From Flavobacterium xinjiangense (GTDB lineage: Bacteria > Bacteroidota > Bacteroidia > Flavobacteriales > Flavobacteriaceae): a stretch of DNA of 64,000 nucleotides. The first letter of the stretch is position 1. Each line of letters starts with the position of its first letter. Position numbers and translations under genes: made by a program. The DNA lies in the NCBI RefSeq assembly GCF_900142885.1, contig NZ_FRCL01000006.1:124001-188000 (forward strand). The letters are read 5' to 3'. This document shows positions 53,580-64,000 of this stretch, one piece after another. A model generated the notes under the pieces. It searched no databases. It had not been told where the DNA came from and saw nothing but the letters and a program-made list of their open reading frames with translations.

Positions 53580-55487
53580 TTACAATTTTCCTTCTTTTAT
53601 TTCATCAATAACTTCAGGATTCAATAAGGTCGATGTATCACCAAAGTTTGAATAATCACCCTCGGCAATTTTACGCAGAATCCTACGCATGATTTTTCCG
53701 GATCTTGTTTTTGGCAAACCAGAAACAAATTGAATTTTATCCAACTTGGCGATGGGACCAATGTGATCGGCTATGTGTTGATTAATTTCTTTGATCAGAT
53801 TTTCTCTATTTCGATATTCTCCAGTTTCTTTTAGAGTTACAAAACCATACAATGCATTTCCTTTGATATCATGGGGGAAACCTACAATCGCCGATTCAGC
53901 AACTGCAGGATGCTCGTTAATGGCATCCTCAATTGGAGCTGTTCCCAGATTGTGTCCTGAAACAATAACTACGTCATCTACTCTACCTGTAATTCTATAA
54001 TAGCCAACTTCATCACGCAAAGCGCCGTCTCCTGTGAAATATTTTCCCGGAAAAGTAGAGAAATAAGTGTCTTTATACCGTTGATGATCACCCCAAATGG
54101 TACGGGCGATTCCAGGCCAAGGAAATTTAATGCATAAACTACCAACCACTTGATTCCCTTCGATTTCATTTCGTTTTTCGTCCATCAAAACAGGTTGAAT
54201 TCCAGGTAATGGCAAAGTAGCATATGTTGGCTTGGTTGGAGTCACAAATGCAATTGGCGAAATCATAATTCCACCGGTTTCAGTTTGCCACCAAGTGTCT
54301 ACAACTGGGCATCTTTTATCTCCTACATGGTCATTGTACCAGTGCCATGCTTCTTCATTTATGGGTTCTCCTACCGATCCAATAACCTTTAAAGATTTCA
54401 AAGGATATTTTTGCACATATTCTAAGCTTTCTTTTGCCAAAGCACGGATAGCTGTTGGAGCAGTATAAAATTGAGTGACTTTGTGTTTTTCGATAATTTC
54501 CCAAAAACGGCTAAAATCAGGATAAGAAGGAACTCCTTCAAAAATAACAGTTGTACCGCCATTCAGTAACGGACCATATAAAGTATAAGAATGCCCAGTA
54601 ATCCAACCTATATCAGCGGTGCACCAAAATATGTCATTTTCTTCATGATTAAAAACATTTTTAAAGGTATAGGCTGTATAGACCATGTATCCCGCAGTTG
54701 TATGCACCATTCCTTTTGGTTTTCCAGTAGAGCCAGAAGTGTAAAGAATAAATAATGGATCTTCGGCATCCATTATTTCGGCTACATTGTTGTCAGATGC
54801 TTCATCTAAAAGAGGTTGCAGCCATTGGTCTCGTTGCGCTTTCATATTGACTTCTGTATTTGTTCTCTTAACAACAAGTACTTTTTCTACGCCAGGACAG
54901 TTTGTCAATGCCTCGTCAATTATTCCCTTTAAATCAATAGTTTTATTTCCTCTAAATCCACCATCAGCAGTGATGACCATCTTGCAATCGCTATCATTTA
55001 TTCTTGTCGCTACTGCGGAGGATGAGAATCCTGCAAAAACTACCGAATGGATCGCACCAATTCTGGCACAAGCCAAAGTTGTAATGGCTAATTCAGGAAT
55101 CATTGGTAAATAGATACAAACGCGATCTCCTTTTTTTATTCCTTGTTCCCGCAATACATTTGCCATTTTACAAACGCGTTGGTGCAATTCATTATAAGTA
55201 ATATGTAATGCTTTGTCAGTAGGATCATTAGGCTCAAAAATTATCGCCGTTTTATCTCCTCTTTTATTTAAATGTCTGTCAATACAATTTTTTGTAATAT
55301 TTACTTTAGCCTCCGTAAACCATTTTACTTCTGCTTCAGCCATATTAAAGTCAACCACTTTATCCCATTGTTGGTACCAGGTAAAGTTTTCTTCTGCTAT
55401 TTTTCCCCAAAATTTTCTTGGTTCACGAACTGATTTGTTATAATGTTTAAAATATTGTTCTAAATTTTCAATTTTATAATAGCTCAT
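53580..55487 (-). CDS. acs: Acetyl-CoA synthetase
   Basis: A 635-residue AMP-forming ligase that makes acetyl-CoA from acetate. Core motifs: YTSGSTGKPKGM (ATP loop) near 265, WWQTETGG near 415, and the C-terminal catalytic lysine in PKTRSGKIMRRILRK, the site of acetylation control in this family. Length is normal. It is preceded by a 530-bp gap and followed by a strong terminator. Confidence 0.94.
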   Translation of the reverse strand: MSYYKIENLEQYFKHYNKSVREPRKFWGKIAEENFTWYQQWDKVVDFNMAEAEVKWFTEAKVNITKNCIDRHLNKRGDKTAIIFEPNDPTDKALHITYNELHQRVCKMANVLREQGIKKGDRVCIYLPMIPELAITTLACARIGAIHSVVFAGFSSSAVATRINDSDCKMVITADGGFRGNKTIDLKGIIDEALTNCPGVEKVLVVKRTNTEVNMKAQRDQWLQPLLDEASDNNVAEIMDAEDPLFILYTSGSTGKPKGMVHTTAGYMVYTAYTFKNVFNHEENDIFWCTADIGWITGHSYTLYGPLLNGGTTVIFEGVPSYPDFSRFWEIIEKHKVTQFYTAPTAIRALAKESLEYVQKYPLKSLKVIGSVGEPINEEAWHWYNDHVGDKRCPVVDTWWQTETGGIMISPIAFVTPTKPTYATLPLPGIQPVLMDEKRNEIEGNQVVGSLCIKFPWPGIARTIWGDHQRYKDTYFSTFPGKYFTGDGALRDEVGYYRITGRVDDVVIVSGHNLGTAPIEDAINEHPAVAESAIVGFPHDIKGNALYGFVTLKETGEYRNRENLIKEINQHIADHIGPIAKLDKIQFVSGLPKTRSGKIMRRILRKIAEGDYSNFGDTSTLLNPEVIDEIKEGKL

Positions 55488-56017
55488 GTTTTAATTTTTG
55501 ATAAAAGTATCAAATCTCTCGCTATTCCTAAAATTATTTAAAATATTAATTTCTATAAAAAAATCATTATCACGTAAAAAAAATAGCTATTTACTGAAGA
55601 TTTGTTGGTTTTTTATTGTTTTAGATAAAAATGTTTAACACAAAAAAAAGCGAGATAGATTTTCTCTACCCCGCCCTTAGTCTCAACAAAATATAACAAC
55701 AAATAATTTAGTAATAATTAACCCTAATTTCTAAATATACTAACCAAAATAATTTAGATTTTATAACAATATAGGTATTACCAAAACCTTCAATAATAAA
55801 ACCATTACTTTTTTTAAAATGAAAATAGTTTTTACAACTCTATTTAAAATAAAGGAATTACTTCACTTAACTCTCAGCTCGTTTGGAGTTAAGTGAATGT
55901 AATGTGCATCGATATCCTTTTTCTCTTAATAAGTGCTACTAATTCAAAATACTATGGATTCAAATGATATAATGCAGATCCCAACACACCCTCATGCGTG
56001 GTAATTCCTAATTTTTA
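55488..56017. other. 530-bp intergenic region with hairpins
   Basis: No intact gene. It holds a terminator-like imperfect hairpin on the minus strand (55647-55675; GCGAGATAGA with TCTACCCCGC, then a T run) and a perfect inverted repeat at 55862-55897. A short minus-strand reading frame inside the latter (about 55863-55922) contains HLTPNELRV, a string typical of LuxR-type C-terminal domains, perhaps a gene remnant. Confidence 0.55.
55862..55897. repeat. Perfect inverted repeat
   Basis: 12-bp arms TTCACTTAACTC / GAGTTAAGTGAA (55862-55873 and 55886-55897) around a 12-nt loop. No T run follows, so it is not a simple terminator; it lies 120 bp after the ilvC stop codon. Confidence 0.75.
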
Positions 56018-57487
56018 TTATCCTATTTTTTTCATCGCAGTCATAGATTCTCTCAACCACTCTCCTACTTCTTCAATAGGATGTTGACGAATACTTTTAT
56101 TTACTGCAATAAGTACCGCATTATCTACTCCGTTTGAAGTTGAGAATGGTTTTCCTATAACGTTTGTGTCTACCGTTTTCATAAAATCAACCAATAAAGG
56201 CTTGCAAGCATGGTCAAAAAGATAACAACCGTATTCAGCTGTGTCAGAAATGATTCTGTTCATTTCATATAATTTTTTTCTTGCCACAGTATTAGCAATC
56301 AAAGGCAGCTCATGCAAAGATTCATAGTAAGCAGATTCTTCAATGATACCTGATTGTGTCATGGTTTCAAAAGCTAATTCTACACCGGCTTTAACCATGG
56401 CAATCATCAGAACTCCATTATCAAAATATTCTTGTTCTGAAATATGTGATGCTGTTGGTGCCGTTTTTTCAAAATTTGTTTCTGCAGTAGCAGCTCTCCA
56501 AGTCAACAAATTGATATCATCATTAGCCCAGTCAATCATCATGTTTTTTGAAAACTCACCGGAGATAATATCATCCATATGTTTTTGAAATAAAGGACGC
56601 ATGATATCCTTTAATTCGTCCGCTAATTCGTATGCTTCAATTTTTGCTGGATTAGAAAGGCGATCCATCATATTAGTAATTCCACCATGTTTCAATGCTT
56701 CAGTTACCGTTTCCCAACCGTACTGAATTAATTTTGAAGCATAAGCAGGCTCAATTCCTTTTTCAACCATTTTATCGAAACATAAAATAGAACCTGTTTG
56801 TAACATTCCACAAAGAATGGTCTGCTCTCCCATTAAATCCGATTTTACTTCCGCTACAAATGAAGAGTTCAATACTCCTGCTTTGTGACCTCCGGTAGCA
56901 ACTGCATACGCTTTTGCTTGCTCAAAACCTTCACCGTTTGGATCATTTTCAGGGTGAACCGCTATTAGTGTTGGTACACCAAAACCTCTTTTATATTCTT
57001 CACGAACCTCAGATCCAGGACATTTTGGAGCACACATAATAACGGTGATGTCTTTACGAATCTGCATTCCCTCTTCAACTATATTAAATCCATGCGAATA
57101 CGCTAATGTTGAACCCTTTTTCATCAAAGGCATGATTGCTGTAACTACAGCTGTATGTTGCTTATCCGGCGTTAGATTGCAAACCAAATCAGCAGTTGGA
57201 ATTAATTCTTCATAAGTTCCCACTTTGAAACCATTATCAGCAGCATTCATAAAAGAAGCTCTTTTTTTAGCAATTGCTTCAGCGCGCAATGCATAAGAAA
57301 TATCTAAACCTGAATCTCTCATATTTAATCCTTGATTTAGACCTTGAGCTCCACAACCTACAATAACTACTTTTTTTCCTGCTAATGCTTTTATACCATT
57401 TGCAAATTCTGACTGATCCATGAATTCGCAAACTCCTAATTGTTCTAATTGTAATCTAAGTGGTAATGAATTGAAATAATTTGCCAT
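56018..57487 (-). CDS. ilvC: Ketol-acid reductoisomerase, long (class II) form
   Basis: A 489-residue enzyme of valine and isoleucine synthesis that rearranges and reduces acetolactate with NADPH. The Rossmann motif is [20 protein letters not shown]; duplicated C-terminal knotted domains explain the length (the short class has about 330 residues). Metal-binding acidic residues are in [10 protein letters not shown] and the second repeat. Last gene of the ilv-leu block, 114 bp after ilvN. Confidence 0.95.
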   Translation of the reverse strand: MANYFNSLPLRLQLEQLGVCEFMDQSEFANGIKALAGKKVVIVGCGAQGLNQGLNMRDSGLDISYALRAEAIAKKRASFMNAADNGFKVGTYEELIPTADLVCNLTPDKQHTAVVTAIMPLMKKGSTLAYSHGFNIVEEGMQIRKDITVIMCAPKCPGSEVREEYKRGFGVPTLIAVHPENDPNGEGFEQAKAYAVATGGHKAGVLNSSFVAEVKSDLMGEQTILCGMLQTGSILCFDKMVEKGIEPAYASKLIQYGWETVTEALKHGGITNMMDRLSNPAKIEAYELADELKDIMRPLFQKHMDDIISGEFSKNMMIDWANDDINLLTWRAATAETNFEKTAPTASHISEQEYFDNGVLMIAMVKAGVELAFETMTQSGIIEESAYYESLHELPLIANTVARKKLYEMNRIISDTAEYGCYLFDHACKPLLVDFMKTVDTNVIGKPFSTSNGVDNAVLIAVNKSIRQHPIEEVGEWLRESMTAMKKIG

Positions 57488-57565
57488 TTTTTTTTAATAT
57501 TTAATGAATGTAAAATTTAATAATTGATAAGGTTTATTTACTGAAGAATTAAACAGATTAGCACT

Positions 57566-57590
57566 TTGCAATTGCGAATAGCGATTGCAA
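57566..57590. other. Intercistronic hairpin between ilvN and ilvC
   Basis: TTGCAATTGC and GCGATTGCAA (57566-57575 and 57581-57590) form a 10-bp stem with one G-T type mismatch and a 5-nt loop. No T run. It may mark RNA processing or stability between the two cistrons. Confidence 0.5.
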
Positions 57591-57601
57591 TGAAACACTG
57601 A

Positions 57602-58126
57602 TTACAGTTTAAGATCTTCTAATAAAGTTGATATTTCCATTTTTTCTTTGGAAACAGATATTCTTCCGGAACGCACAAACTGCATGATTCCGAAAGGTTT
57701 TAATTTTTCATATAATTCTTCAATTTCAGAACGTTTTCCTGACTTTGAAATCACAAAATAGTCTCTTGAAACTGTAACTATTTCAGAATGACTTTCTTTT
57801 ATGATGTTTTGAATTTGTCTTTCGTCAAAAAGTAAGCTGGAATGTATTTTGAAAAGTGCATTTTCTAAAAAAATGGTTTCTTCATCAACATGATAAAAAG
57901 CTTTAATAACTTCAATTTGTTTTTCTATTTGTCCTACAATATTTTGCACCCATTTTTCCGTTGTATCCACAACTATAATGAATCTTGAGACATTTTCAAT
58001 CTCTGATTCGGATACATTTAGACTTAATATATTGATGTGACGTTTCAAGAATATTCCAGATATTCTGTTTAATAAGCCAACGTTGTTTTCTGAATAGACA
58101 GAAATGGTGAATGTTTTATTTTCCAT
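57602..58126 (-). CDS. ilvN: Acetolactate synthase, regulatory small subunit
   Basis: A 174-residue subunit with an N-terminal ACT domain (about 1-75; FTISVYSENNVGLLNRISGI) that binds valine for feedback control, and a C-terminal domain that contacts the large subunit. It follows ilvB by 111 bp, a gap of AT-rich sequence with tttaaag-type repeats. Confidence 0.92.
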   Translation of the reverse strand: MENKTFTISVYSENNVGLLNRISGIFLKRHINILSLNVSESEIENVSRFIIVVDTTEKWVQNIVGQIEKQIEVIKAFYHVDEETIFLENALFKIHSSLLFDERQIQNIIKESHSEIVTVSRDYFVISKSGKRSEIEELYEKLKPFGIMQFVRSGRISVSKEKMEISTLLEDLKL

Positions 58127-58237
58127 TTTTTTTTGTTTAAAGTTTTTTTGTTTAACGTTTAAAGTTGAGTACGATTCTTATTTGTACTATTAGTGTTTTC
58201 ATTCCAACAACTTTTAAACCTTAAACTTTAAACTATT

Positions 58238-59935
58238 TTAAGACAAACGAATGTCTGAAACTGATGCTCCTGTTGGAATCATCGGGAATACGTTATTTTC
58301 TTTCTCTACCATAACTTCAAGAAAATAAGATTCTTTTGAAGCCATCATTTCAGCAACTGCTGCGTCTAAATCTTCTCTTTTAGTTACTTTTTTAGCTTTG
58401 ATATAATATCCTTCAGCGATGGCAGTAAAGTTTGGATTAATCATTTCCGTTGAAGCATATCTTTTGTCAAAAAACAATTGCTGCCATTGACGAACCATTC
58501 CTAAAAATTCATTATTCAATACCACAATTTTCACTGGAACTTTCGTTTGAAAAATAGTTCCCAACTCCTGAATGGTCATTTGAAAACCTCCATCGCCAAT
58601 AATTGCTACCACTTCGCGATCTGGCATTCCCATTTTGGCACCGATAGCAGCCGGTAAAGCGAATCCCATGGTACCTAAACCACCTGAAGTCACATTACTT
58701 TTAGTCGAATTAAATTTGGCATAACGACAAGCAAACATTTGATGTTGCCCTACATCCGAAACCATAATCGCATCTCCTTTTGAGTGTTTATTGATCATTT
58801 CGATTGTTTCACCCATCGAAATTCCCTTGTCATTTGTAGGGTTTAATTCCTCATTTATAACAGATTCTAGTTCGATTTTATATAATTCTTTGAACTCGTT
58901 GTGCCAAGATTCATGCGTTTTACTTTCAATAAAAGGAAGTAAAGCAGCTAGCGATTCTTTTACATCAGCCAAAACAGCAACAGTAGTTTTTACGTTTTTA
59001 TCTATTTCTGCCGGATCAATTTCAAAGTGAATTACTTTGGCTTGCTTCGCATAAGTAGCTAAATTTCCTGTCACACGATCGTCAAAACGCATTCCAAGTG
59101 CTATTAAAACATCACATTCGTTGGTCAAAACATTTGGACCGTAATTACCGTGCATTCCTAACATCCCTACGTTTAATGGATGATCTGTCGGCATTGCAGA
59201 AAGTCCCAAAATAGTCCACGCAGCAGGAATTCCTGATTTCTCCACTAATGCTTTTAACTGTTCTTCGGCTTCGCCAAGAATAATTCCTTGTCCAAAAACG
59301 ATATATGGTTTTTTTGCATTATTGATTAGTTCCGCAGCCTCTTTAATTTTTTCTAGGTTTAAAGTCGGTTTTGGATTGTAACTTCTAATACTAGTACATT
59401 TTTTATAACTGAATTCGATTTCGTCAAACTGAGCATTTTTTGTAATATCAATTAATACGGGACCTGGACGACCTGATTTTGCAATAAAAAAAGCTTTAGC
59501 CATAATCTCCGGAATTTCAGAAGCTTCTGTAATCTGATAATTCCATTTGGTTACCGGAGTTGAAATTCCAATAATATCTGTTTCCTGAAAAGCATCAGAA
59601 CCCAATAAATGTTTTCCAACTTGGCCTGTAATACAAACCATTGGCGTAGAATCAATTTGAGCATCGGCAATTCCCGTAACTAAATTTGTTGCTCCAGGGC
59701 CAGAAGTAGCAATTGCGACACCCACTTTTCCCGTTGCTCTTGCAAATCCTTGGGCAGCATGCGTTGCCCCTTGCTCGTGACGTACTAAAACATGATGCAA
59801 TTGATCTTTAAATTTATATAATTCGTCATAGACTGGCATGATGGCTCCACCTGGATAACCATAAACTAAGTCTACTCCTTCTTCTAATAAGCATCGAATA
59901 ACGGCTTCTGCGCCAGATATTTTATTTGTTCCCAT
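58238..59935 (-). CDS. ilvB: Acetolactate synthase, catalytic large subunit
   Basis: A 565-residue ThDP- and FAD-dependent enzyme that condenses pyruvate with pyruvate or 2-oxobutyrate. The catalytic glutamate is in VLVRHEQGATHAAQG and the ThDP-Mg motif in IIGDGGFQM with downstream NNEFLGMVRQWQ. Length is normal. It lies between ilvD and ilvN. Confidence 0.95.
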   Translation of the reverse strand: MGTNKISGAEAVIRCLLEEGVDLVYGYPGGAIMPVYDELYKFKDQLHHVLVRHEQGATHAAQGFARATGKVGVAIATSGPGATNLVTGIADAQIDSTPMVCITGQVGKHLLGSDAFQETDIIGISTPVTKWNYQITEASEIPEIMAKAFFIAKSGRPGPVLIDITKNAQFDEIEFSYKKCTSIRSYNPKPTLNLEKIKEAAELINNAKKPYIVFGQGIILGEAEEQLKALVEKSGIPAAWTILGLSAMPTDHPLNVGMLGMHGNYGPNVLTNECDVLIALGMRFDDRVTGNLATYAKQAKVIHFEIDPAEIDKNVKTTVAVLADVKESLAALLPFIESKTHESWHNEFKELYKIELESVINEELNPTNDKGISMGETIEMINKHSKGDAIMVSDVGQHQMFACRYAKFNSTKSNVTSGGLGTMGFALPAAIGAKMGMPDREVVAIIGDGGFQMTIQELGTIFQTKVPVKIVVLNNEFLGMVRQWQQLFFDKRYASTEMINPNFTAIAEGYYIKAKKVTKREDLDAAVAEMMASKESYFLEVMVEKENNVFPMIPTGASVSDIRLS

Positions 59936-60068
59936 GGGTACGTTTATTATTTTTCCTAACTCAGCACTCTTCGAAGAGAATGATCCAAGATTGATATAGT
60001 ATTCCTATTTTTTTATTTTAAATAAAAGTCCAAACCCTATTATTATCTCCCTTTGGGAAATTTGAATA

Positions 60069-61742
60069 TTATTTATCGGTTACACATCCTTCAGAGGCAC
60101 TTGAGACCGAACGCATATATTTAAGTAAGACTCCTTGCTTTATAGGTGATTCTGGTTTCTTCCAATTGGCTTTACGTTTTGCAAATTCTTCGTCTGATAT
60201 TTTCATATTGATAGTATTTTTTACAGCATCAATTGAAATCACATCACCGTTTTCTATTAAAGCAATTCCTCCACCATCATATGCTTCTGGTGTAACGTGT
60301 CCTACTACGAAACCGTGAGAACCTCCAGAGAAACGTCCGTCAGTAATTAAAGCAACAGTACTTCCTAAACCAGCTCCCATAATTGCAGATGTTGGTTTAA
60401 GCATTTCAGGCATACCTGGTCCTCCTTTTGGTCCGCAGTACCGAATAATAACCACGTTACCTGGCTTGACTTCGCCTCCTCTAATTCCTTTAATTACATC
60501 ATGCTCGTTTTCAAAAACTACTGCTGTACCTTCGAAAAACTCACCTTCTTTACCACTAATTTTAGCGACACACCCTTCTGAAGCAATGTTTCCGTATAAA
60601 ATCTGAATATTTCCAGTAGCTTTTAAAGCTTTTTGAATTTCGTGAATCACTTCTTGTCCATCATTCAAATCAGGAACTACAGCTAAGTTTTCAGCAATTG
60701 TTTTTCCTGTAACGGTTAAACAATCTCCATGTAAAAAACCTTCTTTCAATAAATATTTCATTACAGCAGGAACACCTCCTACATTATGTAAATCTTCCAT
60801 TAAGTATTTTCCGCTTGGTTTTAAGTCAGCAAGTAGTGGAGTTTTATCACTAACATCTTGAAAATCCTTTAAGGTAAGATCAACGCCCACTGAATGCGCC
60901 ATAGCGATTAAGTGCATAACCGCATTAGTAGAACCTCCTAAGACAGCTACAATCGTAATTGCATTTTCGAATGCTTTACGAGTCATGATGTCTCTAGGTT
61001 TTATATCTTTTTCCAGTAATATTCTTATTGCTTTACCAGCATCAGCACATTCTTGTTTCTTTTCCGGACTCAAAGCTGGATTCGAAGAACTGTATGGTAA
61101 ACTCATCCCTAAAGCTTCAATTGCTGACGACATAGTATTAGCAGTATACATACCACCGCACGCACCCGCTCCTGGACAAGCATTTTGTATAACTCCTTTA
61201 AAATCTTCAGGTGTAATAGTGTTATTAAATTTTTTTCCTAATGCTTCAAAAGCAGAAACGATATTCAAATCCTCACCTTTCCATTTTCCCGGATGAATTG
61301 AACCTCCATAAACCATAATCGAAGGACGATTTACTCTACCCATAGCCATTAGGGCTCCCGGCATATTTTTATCACAACCAGGAACAGCGATCATACCATC
61401 ATACCATTGTGCTCCCATAACAGTTTCTATAGAATCTGCAATTACATCTCGTGAAACTAAAGAAAAACGCATTCCATCATTACCATTAGAAATACCGTCA
61501 CTTACACCAATAGTATTAAAAATCAAACCAACTAAATCTGCTGCCCAGACCCCAGTCTTAATATCCTTAGCTAAATCATTTAAGTGCATATTACAAGGGT
61601 TTCCATCATAGCCCATACTCACAATTCCTACCTGCGCTTTTTTAAGATCTTCTTCAGTTAATCCAATTCCGTACAACATGGCTTGTGAAGCTGGTTGTGT
61701 TTCATCTTGTGTGATTATTTTGCTGTATTTATTTAATTCCAT
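60069..61742 (-). CDS. ilvD: Dihydroxy-acid dehydratase
   Basis: A 557-residue iron-sulfur dehydratase of the valine/isoleucine pathway. Cluster cysteines are visible in [20 protein letters not shown] and [11 protein letters not shown]; the C-terminal [14 protein letters not shown] contains the base serine. Length is normal for IlvD. It follows leuB by 53 bp. Confidence 0.95.
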   Translation of the reverse strand: MELNKYSKIITQDETQPASQAMLYGIGLTEEDLKKAQVGIVSMGYDGNPCNMHLNDLAKDIKTGVWAADLVGLIFNTIGVSDGISNGNDGMRFSLVSRDVIADSIETVMGAQWYDGMIAVPGCDKNMPGALMAMGRVNRPSIMVYGGSIHPGKWKGEDLNIVSAFEALGKKFNNTITPEDFKGVIQNACPGAGACGGMYTANTMSSAIEALGMSLPYSSSNPALSPEKKQECADAGKAIRILLEKDIKPRDIMTRKAFENAITIVAVLGGSTNAVMHLIAMAHSVGVDLTLKDFQDVSDKTPLLADLKPSGKYLMEDLHNVGGVPAVMKYLLKEGFLHGDCLTVTGKTIAENLAVVPDLNDGQEVIHEIQKALKATGNIQILYGNIASEGCVAKISGKEGEFFEGTAVVFENEHDVIKGIRGGEVKPGNVVIIRYCGPKGGPGMPEMLKPTSAIMGAGLGSTVALITDGRFSGGSHGFVVGHVTPEAYDGGGIALIENGDVISIDAVKNTINMKISDEEFAKRKANWKKPESPIKQGVLLKYMRSVSSASEGCVTDK

Positions 61743-61795
61743 TATTTGTTAATTTGTATCTATTATAGTTTTGGGACTAAGAAATTACGTTACTA

Positions 61796-62911
61796 TTAAA
61801 CGATTGTAGATTGTCCTATTTTGATATTATCAATTTTAAAATATAAGTCATCTTTGCTCAAAATGACGTTTGAAATAAAATCACCCACTTCATTGGTTCC
61901 AAATTTTGAATCTGCATTTAAGTCTACTGTAACTACATTATACTCGATGGCTTTTTCTACTGCCTCATACACTTTTTTAGCTTCTTTGTGCAGTCCAAAA
62001 TGTTCTAACAACATTGCTGCAGATAAAATCGAGGCAATTGGATTCGCTATGTTTTTTCCGGTAGCCTGGGGGTAAGAGCCATGAATAGGTTCAAAAAGAG
62101 CATTTGTTTTCCCTAATGATGCCGATGCTAATAATCCAATGGAACCTGTAATTACACTAGCTTCATCAGATAATATATCCCCAAATAAATTTTCAGTCAA
62201 TATCACATCAAATTGTCTTGGATTAAGAATAATTTGCATCGCTGCATTATCGACAAAAAGGAAATCCAACGCTACATCAGGGTAATCTTCACTCACTTTT
62301 TTCACCACTCTTCTCCATAATCTGGATGTTTCAAGGACATTGGCTTTGTCAACCATAGTCACTTTTTTTCGTCTATTTTGCGCACTTTTAAACGCTAAAT
62401 GGGAAATTCTGATAATTTCTTCTTCCGAGTATTCACACAAATCAGAAGCTATTGTCCCAGTCTCATTTAATTTCTTTTCACCAAAATAAACTCCACCAGT
62501 CAGCTCTCTGAAAATGATGAAATCAGCATCTTGTATTATTTCTTTTTTTAACGGAGAGGAATTTAAAAGCGAAGCATATGGTTTTATAGGTCTGATATTA
62601 GCAAATAAACCCAATGATTTTCGCAATTTTAATAAACCTTGTTCTGGACGCACTTTGGCATCCGGGTTATTATCGTATTTTGGATCACCGATAGCTCCAA
62701 ATAAAACGGCATCGGTATTAAGACAAAGATTCAATGTTTGTTCCGGAAGAGGATTACCTGTTTTATCAATGGCAATAGCTCCAACAAAGGCATCTTCAAA
62801 AACAAATTCATGGTCAAAAACCAATCCAATAGCATATAACGCTTTCTTCGCTTGTAAGATTACCTCTGGTCCTATTCCGTCTCCTGCTAGTGCTGCTATT
62901 TTTAAGTTCAT
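61796..62911 (-). CDS. leuB: 3-isopropylmalate dehydrogenase
   Basis: A 371-residue NAD-dependent decarboxylating dehydrogenase of leucine synthesis. N-terminal ALAGDGIGPEVILQA, active-site RELTGGVYFGEKK, and metal-binding NLFGDILSDEASVI followed by HGSYPQATGKNIANP, the nucleotide loop of LeuB rather than Icd. It is 50 bp after leuA. Confidence 0.95.
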   Translation of the reverse strand: MNLKIAALAGDGIGPEVILQAKKALYAIGLVFDHEFVFEDAFVGAIAIDKTGNPLPEQTLNLCLNTDAVLFGAIGDPKYDNNPDAKVRPEQGLLKLRKSLGLFANIRPIKPYASLLNSSPLKKEIIQDADFIIFRELTGGVYFGEKKLNETGTIASDLCEYSEEEIIRISHLAFKSAQNRRKKVTMVDKANVLETSRLWRRVVKKVSEDYPDVALDFLFVDNAAMQIILNPRQFDVILTENLFGDILSDEASVITGSIGLLASASLGKTNALFEPIHGSYPQATGKNIANPIASILSAAMLLEHFGLHKEAKKVYEAVEKAIEYNVVTVDLNADSKFGTNEVGDFISNVILSKDDLYFKIDNIKIGQSTIV

Positions 62912-62961
62912 GGGATTTTTTTTTAAAATTGTGTGCTAAAACTTTTATCTAACTATTTGTA

Positions 62962-64000
62962 TTAACTTCTAATTAATTCACTTTGTATTTTGCAGACTTC
63001 AATAATTTGATGAATATCCGCATCTAAGACTTCTTTTTTGATATCTGCAAATCTCAAAAACTCAATATAGACAATATCAAGTTGAACTTTAGTAAGTTCG
63101 TAACCTACTTTTTTGGCTCTGTAAGCTAATGCTGCTCTACCGCTTCTGGCTGTAAGAACTATTGAAGATTCATTTACACCAACATCCAATGGGTCCATGA
63201 TTTCGTAAGTTGATCTATTTTTAATAACTCCATCCTGATGAATTCCGGAACTGTGTGCAAAGGCATTAGCGCCCACAATAGCTTTGTTAGGTTGCACAAT
63301 CATTCCCATGCTTTCTGAAACCAATCGACTCATTTCATTCAATTTTTTTGAGTCGATATCAGTATATAAGTTCAAATAAGGATGTTGTTTGAAAATCATA
63401 ACTACTTCTTCAAGTGCCGTATTTCCTGCTCTCTCCCCTATTCCATTGATAGTACATTCTATTTGTCGAGCTCCATTTACTGCACCCGCAATAGAATTGG
63501 CAGTAGCCATCCCTAAATCATTATGACAATGACAAGAAAGAATCACATTTTCAATCCCTTTTACGTTTTCTCTAAGATATTTTATTTTTGCTCCATATTC
63601 CTCCGGCAAACAATACCCTGTGGTATCAGGTATGTTAAGTACTGTAGCACCTGATTTTATTGCTTCTTCACATACTTTTGCCAAAAAATCATTATCTGTT
63701 CTACCGGCGTCTTCAGCATAAAACTCTACATCTTCTACATACGATTTAGCATGCGAAACAGCAAATTTTGCTCTTGCTATAACATCTTCTCTTGTAGTAT
63801 TAAGTTTGTGTATGATATGAGAATTTGAAGTTCCAATACCTGTGTGAATACGAGGTTTTTTTGCATATTTTAAAGCGGCTGCTGCAACATCGATATCATT
63901 TTTTACTGCTCTGGTTAAACCGCAAACGGTAGCATTTTTTACAATCTTGCTTATTTCTGTAACAGATAAAAAATCACCTGGACTAGAAACAGGAAAACCA
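62962..64000 (-). CDS. leuA: 2-isopropylmalate synthase, partial (5' end beyond window)
   Basis: The frame stays open to the window edge, so the N-terminus is missing; about 346 residues are present. The HxH metal site is in [12 protein letters not shown], with [14 protein letters not shown] and [11 protein letters not shown] downstream, typical of LeuA rather than homocitrate synthase. A TTG at 63684 is only internal. The allosteric C-terminal domain of long LeuA appears absent: the protein ends about 100 residues after GIHQDG, so it may be the short form (leucine-feedback region missing or encoded elsewhere). Confidence 0.93.
   Translation of the reverse strand, partial: GFPVSSPGDFLSVTEISKIVKNATVCGLTRAVKNDIDVAAAALKYAKKPRIHTGIGTSNSHIIHKLNTTREDVIARAKFAVSHAKSYVEDVEFYAEDAGRTDNDFLAKVCEEAIKSGATVLNIPDTTGYCLPEEYGAKIKYLRENVKGIENVILSCHCHNDLGMATANSIAGAVNGARQIECTINGIGERAGNTALEEVVMIFKQHPYLNLYTDIDSKKLNEMSRLVSESMGMIVQPNKAIVGANAFAHSSGIHQDGVIKNRSTYEIMDPLDVGVNESSIVLTARSGRAALAYRAKKVGYELTKVQLDIVYIEFLRFADIKKEVLDADIHQIIEVCKIQSELIRS

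Noticed and set aside
56018..64000. Leader-peptide attenuator inside the ilv-leu block
   Set aside because: Intergenic gaps show AT-rich repeats and one hairpin without T run, but no short ORF rich in Leu, Ile or Val codons.

Overview
The window looks like the chromosome of a Flavobacterium-like member of the Bacteroidota. The DNA is AT-rich. Several genes are preceded by the Bacteroidota -7 motif TAnnTTTG, and many proteins have their closest recognisable relatives in Flavobacteriaceae. I saw no rRNA, tRNA, CRISPR array or transposase.

Layout. (1) 1-4563: end of a histidine operon, hisC(partial)-hisB-hisH-hisA-hisF-hisIE, closed by a strong terminator. (2) 4695-10272: an esterase with a starch-binding-like domain, an M17 leucyl aminopeptidase, an ATP-grasp enzyme and an M1 peptidase. 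(3) 10320-22725: an AraC regulator and a PhyH dioxygenase, then a ten-gene minus-strand cluster. It holds a GMC dehydrogenase with its small subunit, cytochrome c, two Gfo/Idh/MocA oxidoreductases, three TIM-barrel isomerases, a DUF1080 hydrolase and an MFS permease. It fits oxidation of glycosides to 3-keto sugars and their cleavage. A 26-bp near-palindrome upstream may be its operator. (4) 23229-28187: a five-gene amidoligase operon (esterase, RimK-like ATP-grasp, GCS2-type carboxylate-amine ligase, class I amidotransferase-like protein, second ATP-grasp-like protein), predicted to make an unknown peptide-like metabolite. (5) 28484-37703: housekeeping and hypothetical genes, including an ACT-domain gene interrupted by an in-frame TGA, an MscS channel, two helicases, an NDH-2-like dehydrogenase and a multidrug MFS pump.

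(6) 38010-44553: a compact element of about 6.5 kb, the most unusual part of the window. It encodes a rolling-circle-type replication protein, a run of small membrane and virion-like proteins, and a lysozyme/transglycosylase-like protein with a C-terminal membrane anchor. It has no integrase. Both ends carry 28-bp dif-like sites in direct orientation (23 of 28 positions identical), so it looks like a small single-stranded DNA phage integrated by the host XerCD system. The right site contains the start codon of the replication gene, so integration separates that gene from its native upstream region. Next to the left site is a promoter-hairpin-terminator unit with no ORF, a candidate regulatory RNA.

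(7) 44646-47851: a DUF2911 lipoprotein-like gene, a CNB-CBS-DUF294 protein and a DnaQ-like exonuclease whose catalytic residues look altered. (8) 47869-53398: a seven-gene type III polyketide cluster with its own ketosynthase, dehydratase, acyl carrier protein, phosphopantetheinyl transferase, methyltransferase and FAD oxidoreductase; product unknown. (9) 53580-55487: acetyl-CoA synthetase. (10) 56018-64000: leucine/isoleucine/valine genes leuA(partial)-leuB-ilvD-ilvB-ilvN-ilvC, read on the minus strand.

All calls were made by eye from motifs and context. Family names are recognition, not database results.
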